The translations under genes were made by a program, and so were the position numbers. From NCBI GenBank assembly GCA_022495005.1, contig JAGYXB010001997.1, positions 1,364,001 through 1,428,000 on the forward strand: 64,000 nt of DNA, written 5' to 3'. Every line of letters starts with the position of its first letter. Position 1 is the stretch's first letter. The notes beneath the pieces are model-generated. The model was not told where the DNA came from. It did not search any database and saw nothing but the letters and a program-made list of their open reading frames with translations. Source of the stretch: Rhyacophila brunnea. Lineage: Eukaryota; Arthropoda; Insecta; Trichoptera; Rhyacophilidae. Of the stretch, positions 11,863 to 22,560 are shown in pieces.

Positions 11863-13412
11863 TAAGCTCACCCTCCTCACCAATTCGTATTATTAGGGCG
11901 CCAAAAAAATTAAAACCGCCAATATTCAAATAAGGTTATGTTAAGTTTTTGTTTTTCGAAATTTCTAATAACAATTTTATATGTCAGATAGTTACGTGTG
12001 TCCATCAGGGAAGACAAAATTAGTGTTAACTGGATTACTCTACTGGGTATGATATAATGGACTACGGTTATCGAATGTGGAAAATATGAGATAAACTTCA
12101 ACACGTGTGAAAGAATATTTTATATGTATTAAAGTTTGTCACGTAAATGTAACGTGCATTAAATTTTCGAGGACAGTTGGTGCGCTTTGTTTTACTTACG
12201 TTTTAATTTCTGACAGTTGTAAAGTACCTACTACTTAAAGACCTTGGTCCGCGGTAATGGCTTTTACTTTTCTATCTTATTAATCTGTTCTGTGGTGCAT
12301 ACTGCATAATATAATACTTACACATATTATTATAATAGTCATCAACCGGGTTAAATCCATTACTTGATAATAGTTTCCAACCCCTAGTTCTTCAATTCTA
12401 AGCACCGAAATTGATCAGATCGTCAATCTGGCAGGTTTTTGCAATAGTTATGAGACCATTTAGTGTCTTTTGAATAGCGTTACATAATATAGCCATGACA
12501 TTTATAAGGTCGTTTCACGGGGTAAGCGAATTATGATGATTTTCCTGAAATCATTTTATCTCACTTATTTCTACTATCTGACTCACTTGATACATTACGC
12601 CCATACTATAAAATATCTTCACAATTAAAAAAATTATCCTTGTGATGAATTTTATCATTATTTGGTAATGGAAGTAAAAGATCATCTGGAACTGCTGAAA
12701 ACAAATATAGGTATGATTTATTATCATAGCTAAGTACTAAACATATGCTATCTTACTTTAAAACTATGTTTTTTTGTGCCCAGCACCCCTAAAAATATAA
12801 CTTCACATTTTAAGATGAATATGTATTTTCAGCGGGTGAACAAATTGAACTCGAAAAAATAAGCTTTTGACTCAATGTTTAAAATGCAAATATAAATTGA
12901 GATGAAATTGCATTTGAAAGTAACAAGAGATTTGGGTCCATCCACAGATCATATCCACGTTCCTGCAGATTTAAAAAAAAATCTTTTTCAATTTAAAAAA
13001 ACGAATAAAAGCTTCTATTTATTATCACAAACGAACGTTTATGTGAAAAACTTGTAACAACCCCTGAAACTCTATCCCGTATGTGCCTACCAAAGAAAAA
13101 TATATTTTCAGACAATATGTCGGTACATTGCAATTCCAGTTTTTCAATTTTAGAAAAATATATCTTCAATATTTCGACTATGATAGGATAATCTGGAATG
13201 TCGAATAATCCATGATCAGATAACCGGGACTTTAGTTTATACAAGTAGGTAAGTACCATAAATCATATTACTTCTTGTCGTTGTTAATAATTGATTAAAA
13301 GACATGGTATTATAAATAACAACCACTTCACATGTTTAGTTATATTTTATGTACCTATGTACCTGTTTCCACAAATACTGTTTAGTATACAAATAATAAA
13401 GATTTTCAACTA
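11863..13412. other. AT-rich DNA, no gene seen
   Basis: No supported coding region. TTATTAATCTGTTCTGTGG near 12,278 resembles the right end of the family A hAT element, but no left end is visible. Confidence 0.4.
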
Positions 13413-13645
13413 TTATTCTTTTTCTTCCTCCTGGAGCTACAACCCTGTGTGGGTCTTGGCCTCATACTACTTACAGCATATGCCTCCATGCAGGTCTGTC
13501 CAACGCTCCCTCCAGTTTAGGATGCCCAATATATTTAAATCCAACCACACCATCCCTCCAACTTGTACGAGGTCAACAAAGTCTTCGTTTGCCTTCCGGC
13601 TCCCCAAATGCAACTTTATTTGTCATGCGTGGCTCACCCATCCAA
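13413..13645 (-). pseudogene. LINE 3' end remnant (minus strand)
   Basis: Minus-strand translation in one frame includes RTSWRDGVVGFKYIGHPKLE followed by GALDRPAWRHML, matching the usual end of insect non-LTR retrotransposons (TRWRDGV...LNWRE.A.DRPAWRHML). The 3' sequence runs through GGGTTGTAGCTCCAGGAGGA into an A-rich tail. The reading frame is broken upstream. It abuts a second LINE remnant on the opposite strand at 13,703. Confidence 0.6.
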
Positions 13646-13702
13646 GGCATTTTTTTTTTAATATTATCATTAAATATCAATATTCATAACACTTAATATA
13701 TT

Positions 13703-14000
13703 ATGAAGTTGCATGTGTCAACAAAAAGAAAACCCAGGACTGACAGGAAAGAAAATAAACGAGGACCTTCGCATAGTATCAACACCAGGAATCCACAGTA
13801 CCTTGGCCATATTATGAGAGGACAAAAATACAGCATTCCCAAATCATTATCCAACGAAATATCAACAGTGAATAGAGCAGAAGAACGTACGTGATTGGTA
13901 CGAGTACGGCTCCACCGAACTGTTCCGGGTAGCATTTGACACAGTAAAAATCGCCCTGATGGTGGCCGACTACCGATATAGAATGCCAAGATTCTAATAA
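13703..14000 (+). pseudogene. LINE reverse-transcriptase tail, frameshifted
   Basis: The first frame (stop at 13,894) contains RNPQYLGHIMRGQKYSI, a hallmark of a common insect LINE (usual form R..QYLGH.MRG.KY.IL). A second frame from 13,893 continues WYEYGSTELFRVAFDTVKIA then LMVADYRYRMPRF and a stop, matching the same family's tail (W.G...ELFR.A.D...IA.M.A..R). The region between is degraded, with a frameshift and probable deletion. The last segment may recur faintly at 28,590-28,675. Confidence 0.7.
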
Positions 14001-14029
14001 TAAACATATTGTGTCAATTTCTTTTTTTT

Positions 14030-14180
14030 GACCATGTTCGATAATAATAAGATCATTGTATGGGCCTACACAGAATGGAGGTTTGTATTAACAGATTTTG
14101 GTTTTTACGAGAAATGGATGTCAGCCACTTGCCATACATAAATTGAAAAACAATATGTGTACTTGCGCGGCCATCGTGGG
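14030..14180 (-). mobile_element. SINE family S2, internally deleted copy
   Basis: On the minus strand it begins CCCACGATGGCCGCG (tRNA-like A box, TGGCCGCG) and then jumps straight to the body (CAATTTATGTATGGC...), so the B-box region present in copies at 33.8 and 62.9 kb is missing. It ends at the family's 3' sequence (complement of GACCATGTTCGATAATAATA). Confidence 0.75.
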
Positions 14181-14249
14181 TGAATATAGAGATGTATGAA
14201 TATTGTGTTGACAACCCCGTTACCAACGTAACCAAAATGTCCGTTAGGA

Positions 14250-14671
14250 CAGAGCGTTGGAGCGGAGCTCGGAGCAGGAGCACGGAGCACTGGAGCATGG
14301 GATTTTATCCAGAGCACCGAGAATTTGTAGTGCTCCACTGCTCCGGATATTTTTTTGTATTATTAAATAATATTCGTCCAATGAAAATAGTATATTTTGA
14401 CACTTTGCAACACTGGAATTATTTTAAATATGGCAACATTGCCGAGTGATAAATAACCTCACTTTTTTGACAGAAGAGGCAAATAATGAGAGATGATTTG
14501 CTGTCGGTTTTGTTTAATTGAATTAATAATGAAAATGACGATTATTCTAAAACTAGGTTTTTTTTTATTTTTTCTACATTTGTGTATATATACCTAATAC
14601 TTATTAAAACTTTTTACCCGGAGCGGAGCTAGAGCGGAGAAACTCAAAAAAGGGTCCGCTCCAACGCTCTG
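14250..14671 (+). mobile_element. Miniature hAT, family B, copy 1
   Basis: Starts CAGAGCGTTGGAGCGG and ends CCGCTCCAACGCTCTG, a perfect 16-bp terminal inverted repeat. The flanks are CGTTAGGA (14,242-14,249) and CATTAGGA (14,672-14,679), a 7 of 8 match. The subterminal GGAGC/GCTCC motifs repeat many times. A second copy is at 24,197-24,655. A plus-strand frame crossing the left end only reflects these repeats and is not a gene. Confidence 0.88.
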
Positions 14672-14686
14672 CATTAGGATGAAACT

Positions 14687-14923
14687 CAGCGCTCGAAATG
14701 GAAATGTTTACGAACCGGAGCGCTAGACAATCTTTCTGAAGATATTTACACAGTTATCAAATCGTATGTGTATTTTTTTTAAATATGTGTATCAGATTTT
14801 CTATTCTATGTCCTATCTAGATCAGACGGTCAACATATTTTTTCCACGAGACGGAGCGATAATTTTACAAATTTCACGAGCCGGAACGGCGCTCCGGTGC
14901 GTTCCGTTCCATTTCGAGCCCTG
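14687..14923 (+). mobile_element. Miniature hAT, family C, copy 1
   Basis: Starts CAGCGCTCGAAATGGAA and ends TTCCATTTCGAGCCCTG. It is bounded by an exact 8-bp duplication ATGAAACT (14,679-14,686 and 14,924-14,931). At 237 bp it is noncoding. It sits 15 bp from family B copy 1, so two unrelated hAT miniatures landed almost side by side. Another copy, inverted, is at 27,603-27,838 and a fragment at 41,240-41,340. Confidence 0.92.
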
Positions 14924-15289
14924 ATGAAACTGGTCCTGTTTATAATATGATAATTGTGGAGACAGATGCGTAAAAAATTGTAACTACATAACAATTATGT
15001 AAATAAAATTTAACCGAATATTGGTGTTCTTTATTATTTTCTAAAACCATGAAATTATTACAGGTCACATTTTTATAAAGAGTGAATGATACAAGAAGAC
15101 GTATTTGAAAATCTTGTTTTCTGTTGACTGCATTACATAAAATTTTATATTGAGTTTTGTCGTTGATACGCATTGCAACAAATAACACAATATCGATTAA
15201 ATCAGTATAAATCAAACGCTCCCGATCGATGTATTTCCACGAAAAACAAAAACCGATCCGTACGCCGGACATCATAAAAAAATCATAAG

Positions 15290-15560
15290 GTTATTAACCC
15301 TTTGTTTTTCAGTAGCCGCCAGTGCCACCCAGATATAAAGTTTGTGCGATGAACAATCGATCCATCGGGCAAAGCTTTCTCATGGGCATCTCGTCGGCTT
15401 TTTGGGAAAATGATATCGAATCAAAAAGAGTCGGTAAAACAGTCGACTGCGGGTGGCCCGCCATGTCGCTCGCCGGGGACACCTGTCAATCACATCCCAA
15501 AACATCGCTTGTTTTAATACTGTTTCACGTCATGTCGCTGACAATATTTAAGTCGTAAAA
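15290..15560. promoter_or_regulatory. CpG-rich patch, possible promoter or exon
   Basis: This stretch has far more CG dinucleotides than its AT-rich surroundings (for example CCCGCCATGTCGCTCGCCGG at 15,459-15,478) and contains an E-box CACCTG followed by TCAATCAC. A 78-codon plus frame spans it without recognisable similarity. In insects with germline methylation, CpG retention often marks promoters. Function is inference. Confidence 0.2.
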
Positions 15561-18103
15561 GGGCCTAATAATATAAAACGAATGTCTTCTCAAATTTGTT
15601 GCATCTTCCGCAAGTGAACGATACATGAACGCATTGACGTGCAGTGGAGAATACAGAAAGCTTCAAAGACGTAAAATATTTTTGCACACATCAACCAAAA
15701 CTTTCGTGGTTGAAAGACGTGCAATATCATAAAGAAGACTCTTAATAGGTATTTAATATAAAATATTTAGCTTTTTGTAAATTATCGTTCTATTTTTTTC
15801 CAATAGTCCAGAGCCCATGCAAGCTTAAATCCGGCCATTTGCAGGCGTCAAATGGTGAACCTCTCTCAATCGACATGATGTAATAATTCCAAAGGATCTG
15901 CTACAATAATCATCATTATTATCACTACAGGGATAATGCATTTATAATAAATTTCGATGTTCAGTAATCAGGGGAAAACCAGCTGGCATTACATCCTAAT
16001 TCGATATCTATCAAAAATTGATAAGCAGTTCATCCTCGGCAAATGATTATAATATGTAATTTCGCAGAGCAGTTTAATAATACTTTTTAGTAAACATCAT
16101 AGTCTGTGCCTTACAATTTATTTTCTAGGACTGCAGTGAAATATAAACGCTGTATAGTCATTTCAGGCGTAATACATTTTTGTATACAATGAACTATCGT
16201 TATTTAGAAATTATTTAGATAATCAATAATTTTTATAAATATTTTTTAGTAATCAATAATCATAATATAAACCAAAATACCAGTACCTACCTAGTTACAT
16301 CATAATAATACCTACAACGTCAAAGCAAGCTGTCATCATGCCTCAATGTTGCCAAGGTATTTAAAATTAGTTATGATTTAATATTTTATAGCACAATAAA
16401 AAAAATTTGGACCTGTCATCATATGTCCTAATACTCCTAATATGAAAAGTCTTTACGTAATCTTCTACTTTTTTGACATACTTAAATATACATAACATGA
16501 TTGGAAAAGAATTGATTAAATAAAAAAGCAGGTATAAGCATGCTTATAAAAGTTTCGCGACTTTCTAATACTTATAGACATCCTATCGTTAACTATGAGG
16601 TAATGATAAAACTGTTAATACATACCTAGATACCATGATTACTTAAAAAAAATTCAAAAAATGGAGGCCAATTTTAACATTTGAAGTTTGAAGTTGAAAT
16701 ATCACCTCAAATGCTTAGTAGTTAGAACATTTCTGGATGGGTATTAATTATTTAAGCCGATAGCTTAATTCTTAATAAAACTTCTAAAGTAGATTGCGAT
16801 TGATGTGGGTTCAAGTGTCATTAACTAAAAAAAATCTGTTTGGTATGTTTCTGAGGTGGCATAAAAATGTATATTCATTTAATAACAATAATTGAGTATC
16901 CTACGAATGAAGATATACAGATGCACTGGTGACCGAGTTGTGGAAATCAACTTTAAAATTAAATAGCATGCAATTGTAAATTCTACATACTTAGCTGTTT
17001 TCAACATTTTGTAAATTGTTAGATCTTGTTTTCAAACGATCCATTATAATTACTTAAATATTGATAAGGTAAAACAACATTTTATACCTAAAAAGCAGTT
17101 ACACCATTGAATACTGTTTCACGCATAAGTAAGATATGTGGTGATCTTGACTATTTTTTTGTTTATATTTCTCTTGCAGTATTTTAATGTTCAGCATCTC
17201 AATTATAAATACAAAACTATTATCAATTGTATAGCATAAGCAAGCCCTCCGCATGAGCCGATTTTAGTGAGTAATGTTTTACCAAGTGCATAGCCAACAC
17301 GGCAGTGTTGCCATAATACAATTTATAAAAACATCGCTTATAAAATTATAACGTTGAAATAAATATTCGATATCTGGCAACACTACGACACGCACACATT
17401 CACACATATTTTCGAATAACCCCGGAAAGGGTCGCGGAGGAAGCGTGAAGGGGGCGAGGCAAGTGCGTGAAAAAGTTCGTCATGTTTTGAGGGACAAACA
17501 CTTGCAATAGCTCTATCTATATTTTTCTATTTTCTAAGAGCATAAGTTAAATATGAAAGAAAATAAAAACATTCGCTGTATTATTTTTCCAAGTACTTCA
17601 CTGATCAACAATTTGTTGCAGAAAACTGTATCAAAAGTGAATCAATCTGATTTTGAAGTTGGAAATATTATTTAGGTTCAAATTGTGTTTATTTTTATTA
17701 ATAATTATTCATATTAATGGTTTATAATAATATGTAACATCTATAGGTATTATAATATTATCTTTGATTGTATTGTGGTGATTAAAAAACATTCTAGCCG
17801 AGAATATTTATGATAAGTTATTTAACAGGTGTCATAATAAAAGTAGTAAAATATTACTCTCAAAAGAACATATTTTCAATACTTTATGGAGAAACTAATT
17901 TATTTTTAATTCGCAAATAAACGTCCTTTCTTGGATACACAACATTGTATGTTTTACGATATTTTTAGTCTGGAATTTATTTAAATCGTAAAACTGTTTA
18001 CAAAAACTACTTAAAGATTGAACACATTTTCCGTTATCAAAGGAATTCTTTATCACAACAATTAAACCATCTTTTCCGTCGAGTCCTGGCCTCCTCACAT
18101 GAT
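15561..18103. other. AT-rich DNA, no gene seen
   Basis: No supported gene. A small GC-rich patch lies at 17,395-17,480 (AACCCCGGAAAGGGTCGCGG and following). No element boundaries were resolved. Confidence 0.4.
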
Positions 18104-18111
18104 ATCGATAC

Positions 18112-18694
18112 CAGTGGCGAAGGGTGGAGGTAGGCTGTTAAGATACGCCATAAATAGTGCACATTAAACTTTTTCAGACATACATATTTGTTTTCATTGA
18201 AATAAGACTACAATTTACAGATAGTGTTGGTTAAATTTTAAAATTCAATTAAACCCTGAGAAACCAAGCCATAATAGATAATAGTCAAAAAATACATGTC
18301 TATCTATAAAATATCTAAAATTATGCAATTAAATCATACATAACTTTGAGTATTTTATAGATAGAATAATATTTTTTATTTATTATAGTTTGGTTTACGC
18401 AGGGCTTAATGAATTAAAAAAATGAACTAACAATATGTTTAATATGTAGTTTTAATCTAACGAAAACAAATAACTATGAATGAAAAAGTGTGCACCATTT
18501 TGTCGTATCGCCCAAATTAGACCAAATCTATTATGGTTTCGTTTAGTCAGGGTTTAATTGATTTTTAAAAACTTACTAACACAATCTGTAAATTGTAGTA
18601 TTAGCTCAATAAAAACAATTACATATGACTAACAAAGCTTAGTGTGCACTATTTATAGCGAATCTTAACAGCCTACCTCCACCCTTCGCCACTG
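18112..18694 (+). mobile_element. Nonautonomous hAT, family D, with perfect TSD
   Basis: The terminal inverted repeats run about 50 bp: left CAGTGGCGAAGGGTGGAGG, then TAGGCTGTTAAGATACGCC, mirrored at the right end. The target duplication ATCGATAC is exact (18,104-18,111 and 18,695-18,702). Inside, the TTTTTCAGACATACATATTT and TTTCATTGAAATAAGACTAC region is partly mirrored toward the right half (AAAACAAATAACTATGAATG), giving a long imperfect palindrome. Noncoding. Fragments of the same family are at 27,355-27,520 and 44,564-44,612. Confidence 0.95.
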
Positions 18695-19166
18695 ATCGAT
18701 ACGCACTGTCAACACTAAAATTATCATAATTTAAAAACTATTGATCTGACATCAACCATAGAGCTATATAACATTATACCTCAAAGCCAGTTTATCCTAA
18801 TTCCGATTTTGACAAAAATTACTAAAGTAAAAAGTATAAGTATAGTATATTTTTCCGAGACAATTCAATTTTTCATTATTTTATCTGTGAAAAAAAAATC
18901 ATTTTATAATGTTAACCCATTTATGGAATATATTTTTTTTTAATAAATAGTGATCGAAAAATAAAAAATGTAAGTTTCTTGTGTTATAATAATAATAATA
19001 TGATATACGAGTAATTATACGGCGATTGTTATCAAATACTTTAGACATTGTAGATTTGTATAATATTATGAATGTTTATTTAATATTAGTATTACAAAAC
19101 TAACGATTTTCTATGAATTGTCAGTTGGCATAGCCTGGTATATTATTATTATAAAGTACAACATAT

Positions 19167-19359
19167 TTTTTTTTATTTAGAATTATTAATAACCATGTCC
19201 TTGCTTTTTCGTACAAGGTGGTTTGTTAGTAATTTTGAACAATCACAAACACCCAGGCTTTGAGAAAAACACATAAACGTTTTTGTCATGACCGGGAATC
19301 GAACCCAGAACTCTCGGGTGGAAGGCCAGTGCCTTACCCACTGTACCACGAGAGCCGCC
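19167..19359 (-). mobile_element. tRNA-derived SINE, family S1, with 13-bp TSD
   Basis: On the minus strand it starts GGCGGCTCTCGTGGTACAGT (A box TGGTACAGTGGG), has the B box GGTTCGATTCC, then a body with TTCTCAAAGCCTGGGTGTTT and ACCTTGTACG, ending in a poly-A tract. The flanks carry an exact 13-bp direct repeat AAGTACAACATAT (19,154-19,166 and 19,360-19,372), the signature of LINE-mediated retrotransposition. The head folds roughly like a tRNA but the tail shows it is a SINE, not a tRNA gene. This is the best reference copy of S1 in the window. Confidence 0.93.
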
Positions 19360-19624
19360 AAGTACAACATATTGGATTAATCAGGCACGCACGCAGAAAA
19401 TAGTTTGAGAGGGGGTCCATTTAAGTGATTATCGGATACTCGCGGCCTAACGGTCAGATTTATTATAATCGTTAGTGTTCATTTGTTTCGACCGCGCTGT
19501 TTTATCATTTAGGCAAACCGCATCAGAATATTTAAGCCAGCATTTGATACCCATGAATTCAATTTATCCATGAATGCCATGAGTCTTCCAATAGCCAATG
19601 CCAAAAGGAGTGGGCCAACCCGTT

Positions 19625-19698
19625 GAGAAGGCTGTTGGAGAGCCAAATTATATGGGTCATAATCTTCAGTCGTGAGGTCCAGACAAAGAAGAAGAAAA
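19625..19698 (+). repeat. Short repeat with AAGAAG tail, copy 1
   Basis: The block GAAGGCTGTTGGAGAGCCAA, TGGGTCATAATCTTCAGTCG, then CCAGACAAAGAAGAAGAAAA aligns with 62,265-62,340 (AAGGCTGCTTGACGGTTAAA ... CACAAAGAGAAAGAAG). The A/G-rich end resembles a LINE 3' tail. Confidence 0.45.
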
Positions 19699-19904
19699 AG
19701 TAATATTACATTTACCTAAACATTCTTCTGTTCTTGCCTTGTGATACGCTCGACTTAGCCCGAGTGTGGTGCGGGGTGGTATGGTTTGAAGAGTCCTTCG
19801 TTTTTTTTCTTGGGTAGGAGATCCGGACTCGAAAACACCCATTGTGTAACGCTCCTGCTGGATTTATATACCTACCGGCTTAGGAAGATTTTTGTTGTTT
19901 ACAG

Positions 19905-20793
19905 CAGTGGTTCCCAAAGTTGACTGGGCTCCGACCCATCTAACAAAAATTTCCAATCTTGGGACCCACCTCTTGGCTGTCTTAGAGAAAAGAGGGCATA
20001 AATATTGGTAATGCTCTGATTCCCTATTGGCGAGTCGTAGAACTACTTAATGCTGTCTTATTTGTTATAATTGAAATAAAAAAAATATATTTATAAGTGT
20101 TACCTATATGAATGAAAGACTGTTGAAATAAGAAACACAACTTAAATAAAAAAAATATTACTTAAATACTTACGCCTGCAAGGTTTTTTTACAAAGTTAT
20201 TTCAATGGGAATGATGTATTTGTTTCTTATTTTTCTTCATTACAGTTTTAGCATCAACTTCAACTTTAGTTACTTTTAATCGCAGTGAGTTTGATATATC
20301 CAATTTATTTCGGTATTTAGTTTTAATGTTAACCATAGCCAAAAATCCGACCTCACATAGAGATGAGGTAGTAAAGAGGAGGAGGACTTTCATAGCTTCA
20401 TCGAACAGGCAAGGATATTATCAGCAACTGAGAGCCAGAATTTCTTTAACTGTTTACGATTAAAACTATTTTTCAGTGACGTATCTTCTGATAAATCAAT
20501 GAGTTCTTCACTTGCTTTTGTTGACATACTAGTTGGTAAGTCGTCTTGAAATGGGTTACAAATCCAACGCAACGAATCAAACTTTTTCATCTCTTCCCCA
20601 AAACATCTGTAGTGCATTGGCAATTCAAATTATTATTATTTTATCACAATATTTTCCGTAACTTAAGTTTAATTAAATTTTTAGGAATTATAAATAGTAT
20701 CAAATTTATCACTACCAATTTTTTTTAATTCATGTATACAGTGGCGAGGGCCCACTCAATATTCGCCCGCGACCCATAGTTTGGTAAACCATG
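19905..20793 (-). mobile_element. hAT transposon, internally deleted, with transposase tail
   Basis: The left end is CAGTGGTTCCCAAAGT. The right end in reverse complement is CATGGTTTACCAAACTATGG. An exact 8-bp TSD GTTTACAG flanks it (19,897-19,904 and 20,794-20,801). At 889 bp it is too short for a full transposase (usually 600 or more residues). It retains only a C-terminal piece on the minus strand (20,202-20,625). The end sequence and protein type match the ZBED5/FAM200-like branch of hAT elements that is widespread in animals. Confidence 0.93.
20202..20625 (-). pseudogene. hAT transposase C-terminal fragment, frameshifted
   Basis: The upstream frame reads ...KKFDSLRWICNPFQDDLP then ELIDLSEDTSLKNSFNRKQL and KKFWLSVADN. 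The protein then continues in a second frame as YPCLFDEAMKVLLLFTTSSL, CEVGFLAMVNIKTKYRNKLD and a stop after KKNKKQIHHSH. In ZBED5/FAM200-type hAT transposases the order is LRW..NPF, ELIDL..D.SL, FW.SV...YP.L, ALLPFSTTYLCE.GFSA...IKTKYRN.L, so this is the C-terminal dimerisation region. A one-base frameshift lies in GATAATATCC. The N-terminal zinc finger and catalytic core are absent. Nonfunctional, and entirely inside the 19,905-20,793 element. Confidence 0.88.
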
Positions 20794-20826
20794 GTTTACA
20801 GTGTTTAGATGAAAATAGGGCGTAGG

Positions 20827-21191
20827 CAATGACATTATTAATGGACAATGCACTCAATATAGTAGCTAGCAAGTAAATTCTCGCATAGCGATATTCGCAC
20901 ATTTATAGGTAGACGTCACGCAATTTCCATTATGCGATATCACGCATCGGGAATTTATAGCAATATCATCTTTATTGTAGTGGCATTAGAACAGTGTTCT
21001 AGTATCAATGTTCGTTTGAGCAAACCCGTTCGAACCGAACCATTCGGCAGACCCGACAAAAATCATCGGGAATTTATAGCAATATCACCTTTATTGTAAT
21101 GGCGTTAGAACAGATTATGCCATTCGGCAGACCCGACAAAAAAGCGAGTGTCATTTTTCTTCCAGATGCTTCGTCCATATTAATGTCATTG
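20827..21191 (-). mobile_element. Miniature hAT, family E, copy 1
   Basis: Ends are CAATGACATTATTAATGGAC and, in reverse complement, CAATGACATTAATATGGAC. An exact 8-bp duplication GGCGTAGG flanks it (20,819-20,826 and 21,192-21,199). Internally a unit of about 117 bp is tandemly doubled: GGGAATTTATAGCAATATCA occurs near 20,949 and 21,068, and CATTCGGCAGACCCGACAAA near 21,042 and 21,121. The same doubling is in the inverted copy at 48,228-48,586, so it predates dispersal. Noncoding. Only 25 bp separate it from the TSD of the 19,905 element. Confidence 0.93.
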
Positions 21192-21199
21192 GGCGTAGG

Positions 21200-22034
21200 T
21201 ATAGTATTTGAACTTATGTGTATTACTGTGTAATGCGCGTATGCTGCGTTCCGAGGCCTACATATACCTACACGCTCTTAATTCTCATTGTGTATCCAGG
21301 GGGAAGAACTTAATAAAATGTTTTCATTTTCATAATATATTATGTAATTAATGTTAATGAAATTAAAAAAAAACTATTTAAGTATGAGATAAAAAAAATA
21401 TTTTTTATATGATTACAAATAAATGATTTTATTTACAATCGTAAAAATTTATTATTATTAATAGATAACTCGTAATATGTGTAGAAAGGTGCATAATAAA
21501 TTACTGATATAAATAAGTGAAACTAATTTTCGTAATATTTAAATTGACGAATAGAAGTCCAGTTTAAATCAAATATTGCTTAAGCCGGCCCTGATCAATA
21601 TTTACCATGATAAATAAAATCAGATTATAATAAAAACATTCCACTCTCATATGATTATAAAATATAATACAAATGCATAAATGTTGCACTTTAATCAAGT
21701 CGGCGGTTTGTGTTGTTTAATTTTTCGATTAGTTTCGTGGTTCTGTCCTATTAAAAATAGTGAGTGACATATTCGAAGCCGAATTTTATAACAAAAGCAA
21801 TCATTTACACTATAGCCGATTCATATGGATTGTTTTGTGTACAAAATCTATTATAAAACAGTAGATAGATACCTATTCAAGAAATGTATCTTCCTACAGG
21901 TATTCTGTCGCCGTGTAATCTGAATATCCCTATACCTTCGACAGGGACGCCGCTTTCATATATGCAATCTGTGCGGCGCACACGGGCGGTCGAGAGGAGG
22001 GGTGGTCGTATGCCTCCTCTTGAATCTGCTTCTG
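21200..22034. other. AT-rich DNA with one possible hAT end
   Basis: No gene. TTAAGCCGGCCCTG at 21,583-21,596 resembles the right end of CAGGGCCGG-type hAT elements. A matching left end was not found, so I treat it as a remnant. Confidence 0.35.
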
Positions 22035-22319
22035 CAGCCCTATGTTCTAACTAGTGACATCAAGTCACCCGACGACATGACTTAATTGTGACGTCAGCCA
22101 ATACACGCTCGAAGCAAGCCGCCCAACACACACTGCTCACCATAGATATCATTACGCTGAAACACCTATTTGTGTATGGGGACAATGAATAACGCCAGCA
22201 TTTGACTAGCGTTATTTTCTCGAATGCTATCATCACTCCGGTAGTACGTCACAATGATGTCATATGACGTCATGTCTACCGGGCGACTACAACTCGTAAG
22301 TTCTAACATAAGGCCCCTG
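22035..22319. mobile_element. MITE with TGACGTCA-rich inverted repeats
   Basis: The left arm reads CAGCCCTATGTTCTAACTAG, with AAGTCACCCGACGACATGAC. The right arm in reverse complement reads CAGGGGCCTTATGTTAGAAC, with AGTCGCCCGGTAGACATGAC and GTCATATGACATCATTGTGA. The arms pair over about 70 bp with gaps. The 8-bp flanks do not match. Repeated TGACGTCA-like palindromes (CRE-type sites) lie in both arms. Confidence 0.65.
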
Positions 22320-22466
22320 GACCATACTCTCATTGATTCGACGGTATTCATTGGACACACTTAATTCTTTTTAGATATGTATCAATAAAAAAATTACGCA
22401 TTGTCTTGTCATATTTTGTTTTTCTGACATGACTACCCCTTTAATTTATGTGCCACTATAGTGCCT

Positions 22467-22560
22467 TAGATACAAATTCAAATTTATTTATTTTTACATT
22501 CCGTGAACATTACAAACTATAAATTTAATACATTCACAACATGACATTTAAAAACAGAGA
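22467..22560 (+). repeat. Dispersed ~95-bp repeat (LINE-tail-like), copy 2
   Basis: Contains CAAATTCAAATTTATTTATT, GTGAACATTACAAACTATAA and CATTCACAACATGACATTTA, matching 10,762-10,860 and 60,720-60,815. Confidence 0.65.

Noticed and set aside
14940..15275. 111-codon minus-strand frame next to the MITE pair
   Set aside because: Composition resembles random AT-rich translation; no domain or conserved motif, and no splice or promoter support.
20827..21191. CRISPR-like repeat because of the doubled ~117-bp unit
   Set aside because: Only two units, no spacers, and the whole lies inside a TSD-flanked MITE in eukaryotic DNA.
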